Assembly: GCA_947503345.1 (NCBI GenBank)
Contig: CANNCW010000003.1
Span: 292,977-356,976, forward strand
Origin: an uncultured Kangiella sp.
Lineage (GTDB): Bacteria; Pseudomonadota; Gammaproteobacteria; Enterobacterales; Kangiellaceae
Direction: 5' to 3'
Length of the DNA: 64,000 nucleotides
Below are positions 1 to 9,200 of the stretch, piece by piece. Position 1 is the stretch's first letter, and each line of letters opens with the position of its first letter. Below the pieces are notes generated by a model. It was not told where the DNA came from, made no database searches, and was given only the letters and a program-made list of their open reading frames with translations. The translations under genes were made by a program, and so were the position numbers.

Positions 1-743
1 AGCACGCGGTAACGGTTGCCGCAGGCCTAGCGTGCGAAGGTTTAAAGCCTGTTTGTGCCATTTACTCGACTTTCTTACAACGCGGTTATGATCAATTAAT
101 CCACGACGTTGCCTTACAAGACCTAGATGTTTTATTTGCCATTGATCGCGCAGGCTTAGTAGGTGGCGATGGCGCAACTCACCATGGAGCTTTTGATATC
201 AGCTTCCTTCGTTGTATTCCAAACATGGTGATAATGGCGCCAAGTGATGAAAATGAATGCCGCCAATGTTTATACACCGGTTATCAATACGATGGACCTG
301 CCGCAGTACGCTATCCACGCGGTATGGGCTCTGGAATTGAAGCGACTAAAGAATTTACCGCATTCGAACTAGGAAAAGGCGAAACTAAGCGCCAGGGCGA
401 AAAAGTTGCCATTCTAGCCTTCGGTTCAATGGTTAAATTGGCCTTAGAAGTTGCCGAAGAAACTAACGCGACAGTAGCTGATATGCGCTTTGTAAAGCCA
501 CTAGATGAAGCACTGATTCAAGAGTTAGCCGCAAGCCACGATATGCTTATCACCTTAGAAGAAAATGCCGTGATGGGTGGCGCAGGTAGTTCCATTAATG
601 AATATCTTTTAGAAAATGGCGTACAGATTCGAGTAAAGAATTTAGGTTTACCTGATCGATTTATTGAGCATGGTGATACTAAAGATTTATTTGAACGAAT
701 TAATTTAACCAAACAAAAAATTGTTCAGTTAATTAATCAGTAA
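1..743 (+). CDS. dxs: 1-deoxy-D-xylulose-5-phosphate synthase, C-terminal part (cut by window edge)
   Basis: Dxs condenses pyruvate and glyceraldehyde 3-phosphate, using thiamine diphosphate, in the first step of the MEP isoprenoid pathway. The reading frame is open from base 3, so the gene enters from the left and only about 246 C-terminal residues are visible. The transketolase pyrimidine-binding part carries [25 protein letters not shown] and [14 protein letters not shown] blocks (here [10 protein letters not shown]), followed by YPRG and the transketolase C-terminal domain. These match E. coli Dxs closely. Its stop codon lies 15 nt inside the 3' end of the convergent pgpA gene. The ATG at 225 is internal, not a start. 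Confidence 0.97.
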   Translation, partial: HAVTVAAGLACEGLKPVCAIYSTFLQRGYDQLIHDVALQDLDVLFAIDRAGLVGGDGATHHGAFDISFLRCIPNMVIMAPSDENECRQCLYTGYQYDGPAAVRYPRGMGSGIEATKEFTAFELGKGETKRQGEKVAILAFGSMVKLALEVAEETNATVADMRFVKPLDEALIQELAASHDMLITLEENAVMGGAGSSINEYLLENGVQIRVKNLGLPDRFIEHGDTKDLFERINLTKQKIVQLINQ

Positions 744-1202
744 ATTTGCAAACTGTAAAATAATCGCGGCAAAAACTCCTGCAATAATATCGTCAATCAT
801 AATCCCAAAGCCACCTTTGACTTTGCTATCTAGCCATTTAATTGGCCAAGGTTTTATGATGTCGAAAAAACGAAATAACAGAAAGCCCGCGAGCGCCCAA
901 TACCAAGTAGCAGGTAAAGCAATCATGGTCACTAGGTAACCGCAAATCTCGTCCCAAACGATGCCACCATGATCGTGAACCCCTAGCTTTTTTGAGCTCG
1001 CCCCACAAAGCCAGAACCCGAAAATGGTTAGCACCATTGTTACCAACACATAATAGGGTACGCTTAAAGGAGCCATAAAAAACCAAACAGGGATAGCTAT
1101 TAATGTCCCCCAGGTACCTGGTGCTTTTGGCAACAGTCCAGAACCAAAACCAAAGGCTAGAAAATGTATCGGATCAGTTAAAATGGTTTTATTAAAAGAC
1201 AT
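729..1202 (-). CDS. pgpA: Phosphatidylglycerophosphatase A
   Basis: PgpA is an inner-membrane phosphatase that turns phosphatidylglycerophosphate into phosphatidylglycerol. The 157 residues hold the family signatures [15 protein letters not shown] near the start, [12 protein letters not shown] in the middle and [11 protein letters not shown] near the end, whose acidic residues form the metal-dependent active site. Hydrophobic segments between them fit about four membrane spans. It is the last gene of the glyA-to-pgpA operon, 31 nt after thiL, the usual gammaproteobacterial neighbour. It overlaps the convergent dxs stop by 15 nt. Confidence 0.96.
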   Translation of the reverse strand: MSFNKTILTDPIHFLAFGFGSGLLPKAPGTWGTLIAIPVWFFMAPLSVPYYVLVTMVLTIFGFWLCGASSKKLGVHDHGGIVWDEICGYLVTMIALPATWYWALAGFLLFRFFDIIKPWPIKWLDSKVKGGFGIMIDDIIAGVFAAIILQFANLLIN

Positions 1203-1233
1203 AATTTTCTGCTGTTCATTTGCAAGTTAATTG

Positions 1234-2190
1234 CTATTGAGATTTAAAATGTTGCCAACTATTTTCTGTGATTGGATAGGCTTCACCATTTAGCAAAACC
1301 TCATATCCCTGCTCAATAATTTCGCCGACTCTTGTTACTTGAGTATCCGTTTTATTAGCTCGTTTTTCAATGAGCTTTCGATACTTTTTGTTCGCAGTGA
1401 AACATAATTGATAATCATCACCACCAGCTAGTGCAAACTGCCGCGCTTGCTCCAGCCCTTCCACTTCAATTAAAGCCTCAGCAATGGGCAATGTTTCAAC
1501 CACAAGCTTTGCGCCTAACCGACTCTGGACCATTATATGTCCCAAATCAGCTAACAAGCCATCAGATAGATCGATAGCAGAGTTTGCAAACTTAGGCAAT
1601 TTCTTTGCGAATTTGAAGGGTAAGTTGGGACGAATTAAAGATTGCCATAAAAACTGCTCATCGTCGGATAGTAATTTTTTTCCATGTAGCTTTAGTGCAC
1701 TTCGGGCAGAACCTAGTGCGCCGGTCAGCCAAATATCATCACCTAACTCTGATGCATCGCGACAAAGAGCTTTACCCTTTTTTACTAGCCCCATAACGTT
1801 AAGAGTAATACTGAGCGGCCCTTGGGTAGTGTCGCCACCAATTAAATTAATTGCAAAGTGCTGAGACGCTTTTTGCAGTGATTGAGAAAATGCCTTTAGC
1901 CATTGTTTATCTGTTTCAGGCAGGCTAATAGCCAAAGTATAAGCCAGCGGTTTTGCACCCATAGCTAGCAAATCGCTAACATTCACTGCCAATGCTTTAT
2001 AAGCCAAATCTGCAGGTGAAACATCGTAAAAGAAATGTACACCAGCAACCAAAGTATCGGTACTGGTGACTAATTGTTTGTTTTTGGGGATATCTAAAAT
2101 AGCACAATCATCACCAATGGATTTAACCACCGACTGTGAATATTCCTGCTCAAAGTCGAAGTGTTTTTTGATGATGTCGAATTCAGCCAT
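1234..2190 (-). CDS. thiL: Thiamine-monophosphate kinase
   Basis: ThiL phosphorylates thiamine monophosphate with ATP to give thiamine diphosphate, the cofactor used by the neighbouring Dxs. The 318-residue protein has the PurM/AIR-synthase-like fold: SIGDDCAILDIP near the N-terminus, STDTLVAGVHF, the NVSDLLAMGAKP block that binds Mg-nucleotide, GGDTTQGPLS, and DLSDGLLADLGH in the second half. Length is normal for the family. It follows nusB by 13 nt in the same operon and precedes pgpA, the order seen in E. coli (nusB-thiL-pgpA). Confidence 0.97.
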   Translation of the reverse strand: MAEFDIIKKHFDFEQEYSQSVVKSIGDDCAILDIPKNKQLVTSTDTLVAGVHFFYDVSPADLAYKALAVNVSDLLAMGAKPLAYTLAISLPETDKQWLKAFSQSLQKASQHFAINLIGGDTTQGPLSITLNVMGLVKKGKALCRDASELGDDIWLTGALGSARSALKLHGKKLLSDDEQFLWQSLIRPNLPFKFAKKLPKFANSAIDLSDGLLADLGHIMVQSRLGAKLVVETLPIAEALIEVEGLEQARQFALAGGDDYQLCFTANKKYRKLIEKRANKTDTQVTRVGEIIEQGYEVLLNGEAYPITENSWQHFKSQ

Positions 2191-2203
2191 CGAAAAATTT
2201 CGA

Positions 2204-2626
2204 TTATTCGTGAGGGCGTAAATCTTTGCTGATCTTATCTAAGACGCCATTTACAAATTTATGACCATCGGTTGCGCCAAAAGTTTTTGCTAATTCAATG
2301 CCTTCGTTAATCACTACTTTTTTAGGAATGTCGATCCGCTTCATTAACTCAAATGCAGACAAACGGATTACACCGCGCTCAATCGGATCGATTTCTTCAA
2401 TATCACGATCCAGTGCTGGTGCCAACTTTTGATCCAGTGTTTCTAAATCCGTTAAAACACCCATGAACAATTCTTGGAAATACTCTGTATCCACCTTATT
2501 GGCATTCATGGTCGTCAAATATTGGGCTTCAATTTCATTCAAAGGATTTCCCGTCATTTGCCATTGATAAATCGCTTGCACCGCATACTCACGCGCTTTA
2601 CGACGGGCAGAAGGTTTAAAACTCAT
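2204..2626 (-). CDS. nusB: Transcription antitermination factor NusB
   Basis: NusB binds BoxA RNA together with S10 (NusE) and supports antitermination on rRNA operons. The 140-residue all-helical protein starts with an arginine-rich SARRKAREYAVQAIYQW segment typical of the family, and ends with IDIPKKVVINEGIELAK and FVNGVLDK, the conserved C-terminal helices. It lies 12 nt downstream of ribH, as in E. coli, so it is transcribed with the riboflavin genes. Its partner gene rpsJ is also in this window. Confidence 0.97.
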   Translation of the reverse strand: MSFKPSARRKAREYAVQAIYQWQMTGNPLNEIEAQYLTTMNANKVDTEYFQELFMGVLTDLETLDQKLAPALDRDIEEIDPIERGVIRLSAFELMKRIDIPKKVVINEGIELAKTFGATDGHKFVNGVLDKISKDLRPHE

Positions 2627-2638
2627 CTTGCTATCCTC

Positions 2639-3115
2639 TTATGCTTTTAAGCTTTGCTTTAAGTTAATCATTTCTATCGCCGTAGCTGCAGCTTCACCAC
2701 CCTTATTCATTTTCTCAGGGTTGGCTCTCTCTTCAGCTTGCGCTTCAGTATTGGTAGTCAAAATACCAAAAATAATCGGCATTTCTTCATCTAAAGAAAC
2801 ACGCATTAAACCTGCACTAGATTCCGCCGATACAAAATCGAAATGAGGTGTATCACCTTTTATAACTACCCCAATAGCAATAATAGCATCAAACTTGCCA
2901 GATTTTGCTACTTGTTGTGCAGCCAAAGGCAATTCATAAGCTCCTGCCACATTGAATAACTCAACGTTTTCAGACGGTACTGATAATTCATTCAGTTTTG
3001 CTTTAGCGCCATTAATCATCATATTAATTAAAGGCTCATTAAAGCGTGCGTGTACAATCGCAACTCGACCGCCTTGATACTGAGTTTCTGAAAAATCTAA
3101 TTTAAAATTGCTCAT
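2639..3115 (-). CDS. ribH: 6,7-dimethyl-8-ribityllumazine synthase
   Basis: RibH condenses 5-amino-6-ribitylaminouracil with 3,4-dihydroxy-2-butanone 4-phosphate, the penultimate step of riboflavin synthesis. The 158 residues include RVAIVHARFNEPLI at the start, VAGAYELPLAAQ, AIGVVIKGDTPHFDFV with the catalytic His in the TPHFD part, and FGILTTNTEAQA. Length and motifs are standard for the icosahedral enzyme. The gene sits between ribBX, which supplies one substrate, and nusB. No separate promoter is evident in the 34-nt gap upstream. Confidence 0.97.
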   Translation of the reverse strand: MSNFKLDFSETQYQGGRVAIVHARFNEPLINMMINGAKAKLNELSVPSENVELFNVAGAYELPLAAQQVAKSGKFDAIIAIGVVIKGDTPHFDFVSAESSAGLMRVSLDEEMPIIFGILTTNTEAQAEERANPEKMNKGGEAAATAIEMINLKQSLKA

Positions 3116-3149
3116 GTTTTTTCCTAAATATTTCTAAGAATTAAAAAAT

Positions 3150-4262
3150 TTATTCAGAAATATTTTCAATAATTTCTAAGCCGTAACCTGCTAAGCCAGT
3201 GTACTTCGAACCTGAACTTAACAAGCGCATTTTATGTACACCTAAGTCTGCAAGAATTTGTGAGCCAATTCCAACGGTACGTTTTTTCTGACGTTGTTGC
3301 TCTTGAGTTAATGGCTCGCCTTTATCTTCTTGTTCAAACTTACGAATCTTATTTAGCAAATCTTCATTGGACTCTTTATTGGCTAATACCACCACAACGC
3401 CCTCGCCTTCGTCGGCAATTCGCTCAATGGCATTCGCTAGTGTCCAACTGGATTTTTTACCGCGTTGCGATTCTAACAGATCACCTAAATTATCGGCCAA
3501 ATGTACTCGTACTAATGTAGAGTCTTTTTGTTCTGGCTGACCTTTAACTAAAGCAAAATGAATTTGTTCATCAATCGAGTCTTTGTAGGTATGTAAACGA
3601 AAATCGCCATGCTCAGTTGGCCAGTGGCATTCGGAAACTTTTTCTACTGACTTTTCTTTAGTGGAACGGTACTCAATCAAGTCAGCAATAGTGCCAATTT
3701 TTAAATCGTGCTTTTGCGCAAAGACTTCTAAGTCTGGACGACGCGCCATAGTGCCATCTTCATTAAGAATTTCTACAATCACCGCCGCAGGTTCAAAACC
3801 TGCCATACGCGCCAAATCACAACTGGCTTCAGTATGCCCTGCTCGGTTTAAGACGCCCCCTGGTTGCGCCATAATTGGGAAAATATGTCCTGGTTGCACA
3901 ATATCGCTAGGCTTTGCATTGGTATTCACCGCCGCCAAAATAGTCCTGGCTCTATCTGCTGCAGAAATACCAGTAGTCACGCCTTCAGCCGCCTCAATAG
4001 AAACGGTAAAGTTAGTACTGAACTTGGCACCGTTTTGATGCGACATCAATGGCAAATCCAATTGCTGACAGCGCTCTTCGGTCATGGGCATACACACCAA
4101 ACCGCGCGCGTGACTGACCATAAAATTAATATCCTCAGGACGCACTTGCGAAGCCGCCATCACTAGATCGCCTTCGTTTTCACGATCTTCATCATCCATC
4201 AAGACAACCATTTTGCCCTGACGGATATCTTCAATTATTTCTTCAATACTGTTTAGTTTCAT
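3150..4262 (-). CDS. ribB: 3,4-dihydroxy-2-butanone 4-phosphate synthase with a degenerate GTP cyclohydrolase II-like domain (RibBX type)
   Basis: The N-terminal half (about residues 1-200) is a full RibB domain that makes 3,4-dihydroxy-2-butanone 4-phosphate from ribulose 5-phosphate. It has the metal-binding [10 protein letters not shown] motif at 23-32, [10 protein letters not shown], and [14 protein letters not shown]. The C-terminal half (about 205-370) aligns with GTP cyclohydrolase II but lacks its zinc cysteines: where RibA has HSECLTGD and CDCG, this protein reads HLADNLGD and SQRG (251-268). The RQEGRGIGL active-site loop is replaced by [10 protein letters not shown]. Such RibB-plus-inactive-RibA fusions are known in proteobacteria, so calling it bifunctional ribBA would probably be wrong. 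Confidence 0.93.
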   Translation of the reverse strand: MKLNSIEEIIEDIRQGKMVVLMDDEDRENEGDLVMAASQVRPEDINFMVSHARGLVCMPMTEERCQQLDLPLMSHQNGAKFSTNFTVSIEAAEGVTTGISAADRARTILAAVNTNAKPSDIVQPGHIFPIMAQPGGVLNRAGHTEASCDLARMAGFEPAAVIVEILNEDGTMARRPDLEVFAQKHDLKIGTIADLIEYRSTKEKSVEKVSECHWPTEHGDFRLHTYKDSIDEQIHFALVKGQPEQKDSTLVRVHLADNLGDLLESQRGKKSSWTLANAIERIADEGEGVVVVLANKESNEDLLNKIRKFEQEDKGEPLTQEQQRQKKRTVGIGSQILADLGVHKMRLLSSGSKYTGLAGYGLEIIENISE

Positions 4263-4265
4263 TAC

Positions 4266-4880
4266 TTAGCCTTGCTTTAGGGCTGAATCATTAGTCATTA
4301 ATCGCTCCAAATAACGAGCCACCAAATCAATTTCTAAATTTACTTTACTGCCTACTTGATATGAATCGGCAATAGTTTCTTGTAACGTATGCGGCACTAG
4401 GTTCAAATAAAAACGGTCTTTTTTTAACTCATTAACCGTTAAGCTAATACCATCCACCGTTATCGAGCCTTTAATGGCGATATAGTGCAATATATCTTGT
4501 GGCGCTTTGATTTGATATTGAATCGAACGCGCGGCCTCTTCAATCGCCACTACTTCTCCGATAGCATCTACATGCCCCGAAACCATATGACCACCAAAGC
4601 GAGTGGTTGGTAACATGGCTTTCTCAAAATTAATGACCTGCCCAACCGCATAATCTTTAAATCGTGTTACACGAATCGTCTCCACAGAAACGTCCGCTTT
4701 AAAACCTGTTTCAAGCTTTTCTATCACTGTCAAACAAACGCCATTACAGGCAATGCTATCGCCTAATTGCACGTCAGTTAGTTCAAGCTTACCCGTATTA
4801 AATTGGTAAATTGCATCGCCCGAAGTTTTAGTATCAATAGCATCAATATTGCCAGTGGCTTCGATAATTCCTGTAAACAT
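4266..4880 (-). CDS. ribE: Riboflavin synthase, alpha subunit
   Basis: This enzyme dismutates two molecules of 6,7-dimethyl-8-ribityllumazine into riboflavin and the pyrimidine precursor. The 204 residues form two lumazine-binding repeats. The first begins MFTGIIEATG and contains GDSIACNGVCLTV. The second contains GGHMVSGHVDAIGEV and GSITVDGISLTVNEL. The internal duplication is clearly visible. It abuts ribD (1-nt overlap at 4880) and is 3 nt from ribBX, suggesting translational coupling within the riboflavin operon. Called ribC in E. coli. Confidence 0.96.
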   Translation of the reverse strand: MFTGIIEATGNIDAIDTKTSGDAIYQFNTGKLELTDVQLGDSIACNGVCLTVIEKLETGFKADVSVETIRVTRFKDYAVGQVINFEKAMLPTTRFGGHMVSGHVDAIGEVVAIEEAARSIQYQIKAPQDILHYIAIKGSITVDGISLTVNELKKDRFYLNLVPHTLQETIADSYQVGSKVNLEIDLVARYLERLMTNDSALKQG

Positions 4881-5989
4881 TAGCTGTCGCTTGAACCTTT
4901 AATCGAGTATGTAAAACGCAAATCATCGCCAATTTGTCGTGAATCCTGCAATGATAGCTGTATAGATTGGGCCATTGTATCAAAAGGCAACTGATAAACC
5001 GACATTGCTTTTGAACCCAGTAATTTCGGCGCCATATAAACCACCAACTCATCGGCTAGGCCTTGCTCAATAAAAGCACCAGTTAATCCTGAACCCGCTT
5101 CAACTAACACTTGGTTAACGCCTTTATCTGCAAGTTGTTCCAGTAATTTCCGTAAATCAATTTTACCATTACTTTGAGTAGCAATAATTTCTTGATTAAC
5201 CGAGGCTGGATATTCTTTATTTTGCCACTCAGAGGTTACTAGCCAAGTTTCACCCGTTTGCTGAAATATTTTCGCATCAGGACTTACTAAGCCTTGCGAA
5301 TCAATCACCACCCTTAGCGGTTGACTAAAATATTCATCATTAACAAATTGTTCAGCTCGAACATTCATCGAGGGATCATCATGAATCACAGTGCCAGAAC
5401 CTGTAATAATGGCGCAAGATTCTGCTCGTAATTTTTGCACATCAGATCGAGCTGCCTTACTCGTGATCCATTGGCTCTCACCCGACGCCATAGCAATTTT
5501 ACCATCAAGACTGATAGCGCTTTTAATCACCACTTTGGGTAAGCCAGTTTGCATTCGCTTTATAAAGCCAGAGTTTAGTTGTTCAGCTTCGCTTTGCATT
5601 AAGCCAACTTCAAATTCGATATCAGCCTCTTCAAGAATTTGGAGTCCTTTACCAGAAACCAAAGGATTAGGGTCTTGCATCGCACAAACCACTTTCGAAA
5701 CACCGCCATTTATTAATGCCAAAGCACAAGGTGGTTGTTTCCCATAATGGGCGCAAGGCTCTAAAGTGACGTAAGCCGTAGCCCCTTTTAGATCTTGTGT
5801 GGCAGTTTCGATAGCATTCACTTCGGCGTGATTCAAGCCTGCCTTTTGATGCCAACCTTCACCAATGATTTGATTATCTTTTACTAGCACACAGCCTACT
5901 CTTGGATTCTGACGAGTGCTAAACCAACCGTTTTTTGCCAATTTAATGGCACGTGCCATGAATTTAGAGTCTTGTGCAGTAAACTTCAT
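4880..5989 (-). CDS. ribD: Bifunctional diaminohydroxyphosphoribosylaminopyrimidine deaminase / 5-amino-6-(5-phosphoribosylamino)uracil reductase
   Basis: RibD carries out the second and third steps of riboflavin synthesis. The N-terminal deaminase domain (about 1-145) has the zinc site HAEVNAIE and the PCAHYGKQPPC motif supplying the Cys ligands. The C-terminal NADPH reductase domain (about 150-369) begins PKVVIKSAISLDGKIAM and contains LVEAGSGLTGAFIEQGLADE. Length of 369 residues matches E. coli (367). It follows nrdR by about 30 nt, the standard gammaproteobacterial nrdR-ribD pair. No FMN riboswitch fits in that gap. Confidence 0.97.
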   Translation of the reverse strand: MKFTAQDSKFMARAIKLAKNGWFSTRQNPRVGCVLVKDNQIIGEGWHQKAGLNHAEVNAIETATQDLKGATAYVTLEPCAHYGKQPPCALALINGGVSKVVCAMQDPNPLVSGKGLQILEEADIEFEVGLMQSEAEQLNSGFIKRMQTGLPKVVIKSAISLDGKIAMASGESQWITSKAARSDVQKLRAESCAIITGSGTVIHDDPSMNVRAEQFVNDEYFSQPLRVVIDSQGLVSPDAKIFQQTGETWLVTSEWQNKEYPASVNQEIIATQSNGKIDLRKLLEQLADKGVNQVLVEAGSGLTGAFIEQGLADELVVYMAPKLLGSKAMSVYQLPFDTMAQSIQLSLQDSRQIGDDLRFTYSIKGSSDS

Positions 5990-6019
5990 TAGAATGGAAT
6001 GACTTAAGCTAAGTGTTAA

Positions 6020-6472
6020 TTAATCGCTTTCGAGCTTATCGATTTCTTCGCGGAAGGCTTGAACATCTTTAAAGTCACGATAAACCGATGCAAAGCGCAC
6101 GTAAGCAACTTTATCCAAACCGCGCAAAGCATCCATCACCTGCTCGCCCACCACCTTGGCTGAAACTTCTCGTTCACCAGTTGCTCTTAGGTAGGACAAA
6201 ATTTTGTGAATCGCAGCTTCTAAAGCTTCGACGCTAACAGGACGTTTTTCAACGGCTTTAGTTAAACCAGAACGTAGCTTATCTTCATTAAAAGGCTCAC
6301 GAGTACCATCAGATTTAACCACTTTAGGCATTACCAATTCTGCAGCTTCAAACGTTGTGTAACGTTCTTCACAAGATAAACATTCACGGCGACGACGAAC
6401 TTGCGAGCCATCAGCTACCAAGCGCGAGTCGATCACTTTAGTATCATTGTTTGAGCAGAATGGGCAATGCAT
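6020..6472 (-). CDS. nrdR: Transcriptional repressor NrdR
   Basis: NrdR senses ATP/dATP and represses ribonucleotide reductase genes through NrdR boxes. The 150-residue protein starts with a zinc ribbon (MHCPFC ... CLSCEERY) and continues with the ATP-cone domain (about residues 48-138, beginning [16 protein letters not shown]). Both parts are complete. It sits 12 nt after glyA and just before ribD, as in many gammaproteobacteria. No NrdR box pair was noticed within the window, so its targets are presumably elsewhere. Confidence 0.97.
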   Translation of the reverse strand: MHCPFCSNNDTKVIDSRLVADGSQVRRRRECLSCEERYTTFEAAELVMPKVVKSDGTREPFNEDKLRSGLTKAVEKRPVSVEALEAAIHKILSYLRATGEREVSAKVVGEQVMDALRGLDKVAYVRFASVYRDFKDVQAFREEIDKLESD

Positions 6473-6484
6473 GGTAAATCCTTT

Positions 6485-7735
6485 CTATTTATACACTGGG
6501 AAACGAGCTGTTAACTCAAGCACTTGGCCTTTAACTGAATCAATCGTTTCTTGGTTATTAATATCATCTAAAATATCACAAATCCAACCAGCAAGCTCTG
6601 TAACTTCCGCTTCTTTGAAACCACGAGTTGTTACCGCAGGCGTACCCATACGTAGACCTGAAGTAACAAACGGAGAGCGAGGCTCATTTGGAACTGTATT
6701 TTTATTAACAGTAATATTAGCCGCGCCTAAAGCGGCTTCTGCGTCCTTACCAGTAATATCCTTATCAATTAAATCAATTAAGAATAAATGGTTATCTGTG
6801 CCACCAGAAACAATCTTATAACCACGCTCCATTAAAACATTGGTCATGGCTTTAGCATTGGCTTTTACTTGCTTTTGACTTGCTTTAAACTCACCACTTA
6901 ACGCTTCTTTAAAGGCTACAGCTTTGGCTGCAATGATATGCATCAAAGGACCGCCTTGACCGCCTGGGAAAACTGCAGAGTTTAATTTCTTTTCTAAATC
7001 AGGGTTAGATTTAGCCAAAATAATACCACCACGAGGGCCCGCTAGAGTCTTATGCGTAGTAGAAGTTACTACATCTGCATAAGGTACTGGATTTGGATAT
7101 TCGCCCGCGGCGATTAAGCCTGCAACGTGTGCCATATCTACAAATAAATAAGCGCCCACTTTATCAGCTATTTCACGAAACTTAGCCCAATCAACCACTC
7201 TTGAATAAGCCGAGAATCCCGCAATGATCATTTTTGGTTTATGTTCTAAAGCCAAAGCTTCAACATTGGCCATATCAATATAACCATTCTCATCAACACC
7301 ATATTCAACAGAGTTGTATATCTTGCCAGAGAAATTAACTTTAGAGCCATGAGTTAAGTGACCGCCATCTGATAGGCTCATGCCTAATACCGTATCGCCT
7401 GGTTGCAATAGGGCCATATAAACGGCACTGTTCGCTTGCGAGCCTGAGTGAGGCTGAACGTTTGCATAATCAGCGCCAAACAATTCTTTTAAACGCTCAA
7501 TCGCTAACTTCTCTGCCACATCAACATACTCACAACCACCGTAATAACGCTTATCTGGATAACCTTCAGCATATTTGTTGGTAAGAACCGAGCCTTGCGC
7601 CTGCATCACGCGCATACTGGTGTAATTTTCCGAAGCAATTAACTCGATATGCTCTTCCTGACGCTTTTGCTCAGCTTCCATTGAAGCCATTAATTCAGGA
7701 TCAAAATCTTTAAGAGAAGTGGTATTACCTAGCAT
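6485..7735 (-). CDS. glyA: Serine hydroxymethyltransferase
   Basis: GlyA is the PLP enzyme that interconverts serine and glycine and loads one-carbon units on tetrahydrofolate. The 416-residue protein has [28 protein letters not shown], and the PLP-lysine motif [16 protein letters not shown]. The C-terminal [19 protein letters not shown] block is also intact. It is the first gene of the long operon ending in pgpA. The 110 nt upstream contain a TAAAAT -10-like box at 7785-7790 beside a sequence resembling the left part of a PurR box. Confidence 0.98.
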   Translation of the reverse strand: MLGNTTSLKDFDPELMASMEAEQKRQEEHIELIASENYTSMRVMQAQGSVLTNKYAEGYPDKRYYGGCEYVDVAEKLAIERLKELFGADYANVQPHSGSQANSAVYMALLQPGDTVLGMSLSDGGHLTHGSKVNFSGKIYNSVEYGVDENGYIDMANVEALALEHKPKMIIAGFSAYSRVVDWAKFREIADKVGAYLFVDMAHVAGLIAAGEYPNPVPYADVVTSTTHKTLAGPRGGIILAKSNPDLEKKLNSAVFPGGQGGPLMHIIAAKAVAFKEALSGEFKASQKQVKANAKAMTNVLMERGYKIVSGGTDNHLFLIDLIDKDITGKDAEAALGAANITVNKNTVPNEPRSPFVTSGLRMGTPAVTTRGFKEAEVTELAGWICDILDDINNQETIDSVKGQVLELTARFPVYK

Positions 7736-7846
7736 TTACTAACCTCAAGTACGATAAATTAGAGTTGAAACAGAAAGTGGCGCTATTTTAACCGATTGCG
7801 TTACGAAATGCGCGTTAATTATCCGATTAAAAGCTGAAGTTATAAA
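7736..7846 (-). promoter_or_regulatory. Upstream region of glyA with -10-like box and weak PurR-like match
   Basis: On the minus strand a TAAAAT hexamer (7785-7790) lies about 50 nt before the glyA start codon. Immediately upstream, overlapping by one base, is ACGCAATCGGTT (7790-7801), which matches 10 of the first 12 bases of the E. coli PUR box consensus ACGCAAACGTTT. The second half of the box is not conserved and no good -35 was found. Regulation by PurR is therefore only a suggestion from the known control of glyA in E. coli. Confidence 0.25.
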
Positions 7847-8455
7847 CTAAAACCAGCCTCGGTTCGATTCCAATTGGCGACGGCATTGTTTATATTGCTG
7901 AGAAAACTGCAGGGATTGTTTATGTACTTTTTCTGCAACTTTAACTAGCCATGTTTTTTGTAGATAAGTTTTACGTTGGTAGCCTCCCCAACCTTCATGG
8001 TAGGCCAGGTATTGATCCTTAGTTTCCCATTTAGAAATCCCTAGTTTTCTATGGCTAGTAGCCGTGTACCAGCCAATAAAATCCATAGCATCATCAAAAT
8101 CATCACGATCCGCTCCTGAATTTCCTGTAGATTTAATATAAGTATCCCAAGTAGACTCTAATGCCTGAGCAAATCCATAAGCATTAGATGGTCGCGGACC
8201 AGGTATAAAACCTAAATACCATTTACGCGGAGGCTGAGCATCGTGCTTAAATTTTGACTCTTGATGCATAATTGCTAATTGCACATGTATTGGAGTGCCC
8301 CACTTTTCCTGTGAGTCTAATGCTGCCTGATACCAGTCTTCGTCCGACAATACATCACACATATTATTGACATTAGCCGGCCTAAAAGTACTACAAGATG
8401 ACAGAAAAATTGTCAGCAAAGCACCTGTCAGAAATTTTAACGAATTATGATACAA
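7847..8455 (-). CDS. Lytic-transglycosylase-like lipoprotein
   Basis: A 202-residue exported lipoprotein. The signal peptide ends in a lipobox with Cys21 (IFLSSC). The mature part resembles the SLT/goose-lysozyme-type transglycosylase fold: AIMHQESKF provides a candidate catalytic Glu66, and AYGFAQALESTWDTY resembles the conserved GLMQ-type segment. YHEGWGGYQR further on fits the later Tyr/Gly block. It probably cleaves peptidoglycan from the outer membrane. It stands alone on the minus strand, divergent from the pseudo-receiver gene at 8584. The exact family within the transglycosylases cannot be fixed by eye. Confidence 0.8.
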   Translation of the reverse strand: MYHNSLKFLTGALLTIFLSSCSTFRPANVNNMCDVLSDEDWYQAALDSQEKWGTPIHVQLAIMHQESKFKHDAQPPRKWYLGFIPGPRPSNAYGFAQALESTWDTYIKSTGNSGADRDDFDDAMDFIGWYTATSHRKLGISKWETKDQYLAYHEGWGGYQRKTYLQKTWLVKVAEKVHKQSLQFSQQYKQCRRQLESNRGWF

Positions 8456-8583
8456 TGTTGTTTAACCTCACAAATTTTAAAACTCTCTAAAATATTTTTA
8501 ACAATTTTTCATTCATTAATTATTAACAATGGTAAAGTATATCCAGTTTTATAACAGTAACCTACTGTATTAAATAAAAATTT
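8456..8583. promoter_or_regulatory. Divergent promoter region between lipoprotein and pseudo-receiver genes
   Basis: This 128-nt AT-rich spacer must contain the promoters for both divergent genes. On the plus strand TATAAC-like and GTATATCC stretches occur around 8535-8553, but no hexamer pair stands out clearly. No Shine-Dalgarno match precedes the ATG at 8584, which follows an A/T-rich run. Confidence 0.35.
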
Positions 8584-9135
8584 ATGAAAAAAATATTACT
8601 ACTAGATGATGACAAGCAATACTTAAAAGAAACTTTGCAAGAGATAAAGTTGTCTGGATGCGTCTATGAATACTTTCAATCAAGTCAAGATGCACATAGT
8701 TTCATTGAGGCTGAAAGCAATAATATAGGGCTTGTAATAGTAGCGCTGAATAATGCTTTAGGCTATCCCGCGATTAGAAAAATCAAACGTTCAATTACTC
8801 CAAATACCGAACTTAGTATTTACTCAGATAGTGCCAGCTTGTCTTTACGTGAATGGGTATTTAAACAAGAAATTAAGCACTATTATACCGCACCATTCCA
8901 AAAGTCCGAGTTAATCGATTTCTGTAAAAAATTAATTTTAAACAAAAGTATCCATTTTAATCATCAGCAGTTATTAGATTTATCCAATACCTTGTCAAAA
9001 TATACTGACATTGCTGATAATTTAGTACAGCAACATGCAGCCAACTCCAATTCGATTCAAGAGTTACAGCATAAACTCGCTCGCTCTTTAACTAATTATG
9101 AGCACCAGAAAAATTTCTTAACTGAAGTGCAATAA
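8584..9135 (+). CDS. Response-regulator-like protein with degenerate receiver domain
   Basis: A 183-residue protein whose N-terminal 120 residues look like a CheY-type receiver. It keeps the acidic pocket (LLLDDD, Asp8-Asp10) and a Ser at the switch position (Ser81). The phosphoacceptor is replaced by Ala54 in LVIVALNN, and the conserved Lys before Pro-Phe is replaced by Ala103 in YYTAPF. It should not be phosphorylated in the usual way. The remaining 60 residues look like a helical, probably coiled-coil, tail with no DNA-binding or enzymatic domain. No histidine kinase is adjacent. A bidirectional terminator follows. Confidence 0.7.
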   Translation: MKKILLLDDDKQYLKETLQEIKLSGCVYEYFQSSQDAHSFIEAESNNIGLVIVALNNALGYPAIRKIKRSITPNTELSIYSDSASLSLREWVFKQEIKHYYTAPFQKSELIDFCKKLILNKSIHFNHQQLLDLSNTLSKYTDIADNLVQQHAANSNSIQELQHKLARSLTNYEHQKNFLTEVQ

Positions 9136-9154
9136 CCTCCATATCAATTACATA

Positions 9155-9183
9155 AAAAAGGCAACCAAAATGGTTGCCTTTTT
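9155..9183. terminator. Bidirectional intrinsic terminator
   Basis: A 13-bp perfect stem (9155-9167 with 9171-9183) with a 3-nt loop, A-run on one side and T-run on the other. It separates the plus-strand pseudo-receiver gene from the minus-strand subtilase gene and can end both transcripts. Confidence 0.93.
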
Positions 9184-9200
9184 GTTTTAGCTAAATTGAA

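Noticed and set aside
5990..6019. FMN riboswitch in front of the riboflavin genes
   Set aside because: The nrdR-ribD gap is only about 30 nt and the other rib gaps are shorter or unstructured, so there is no room for one.
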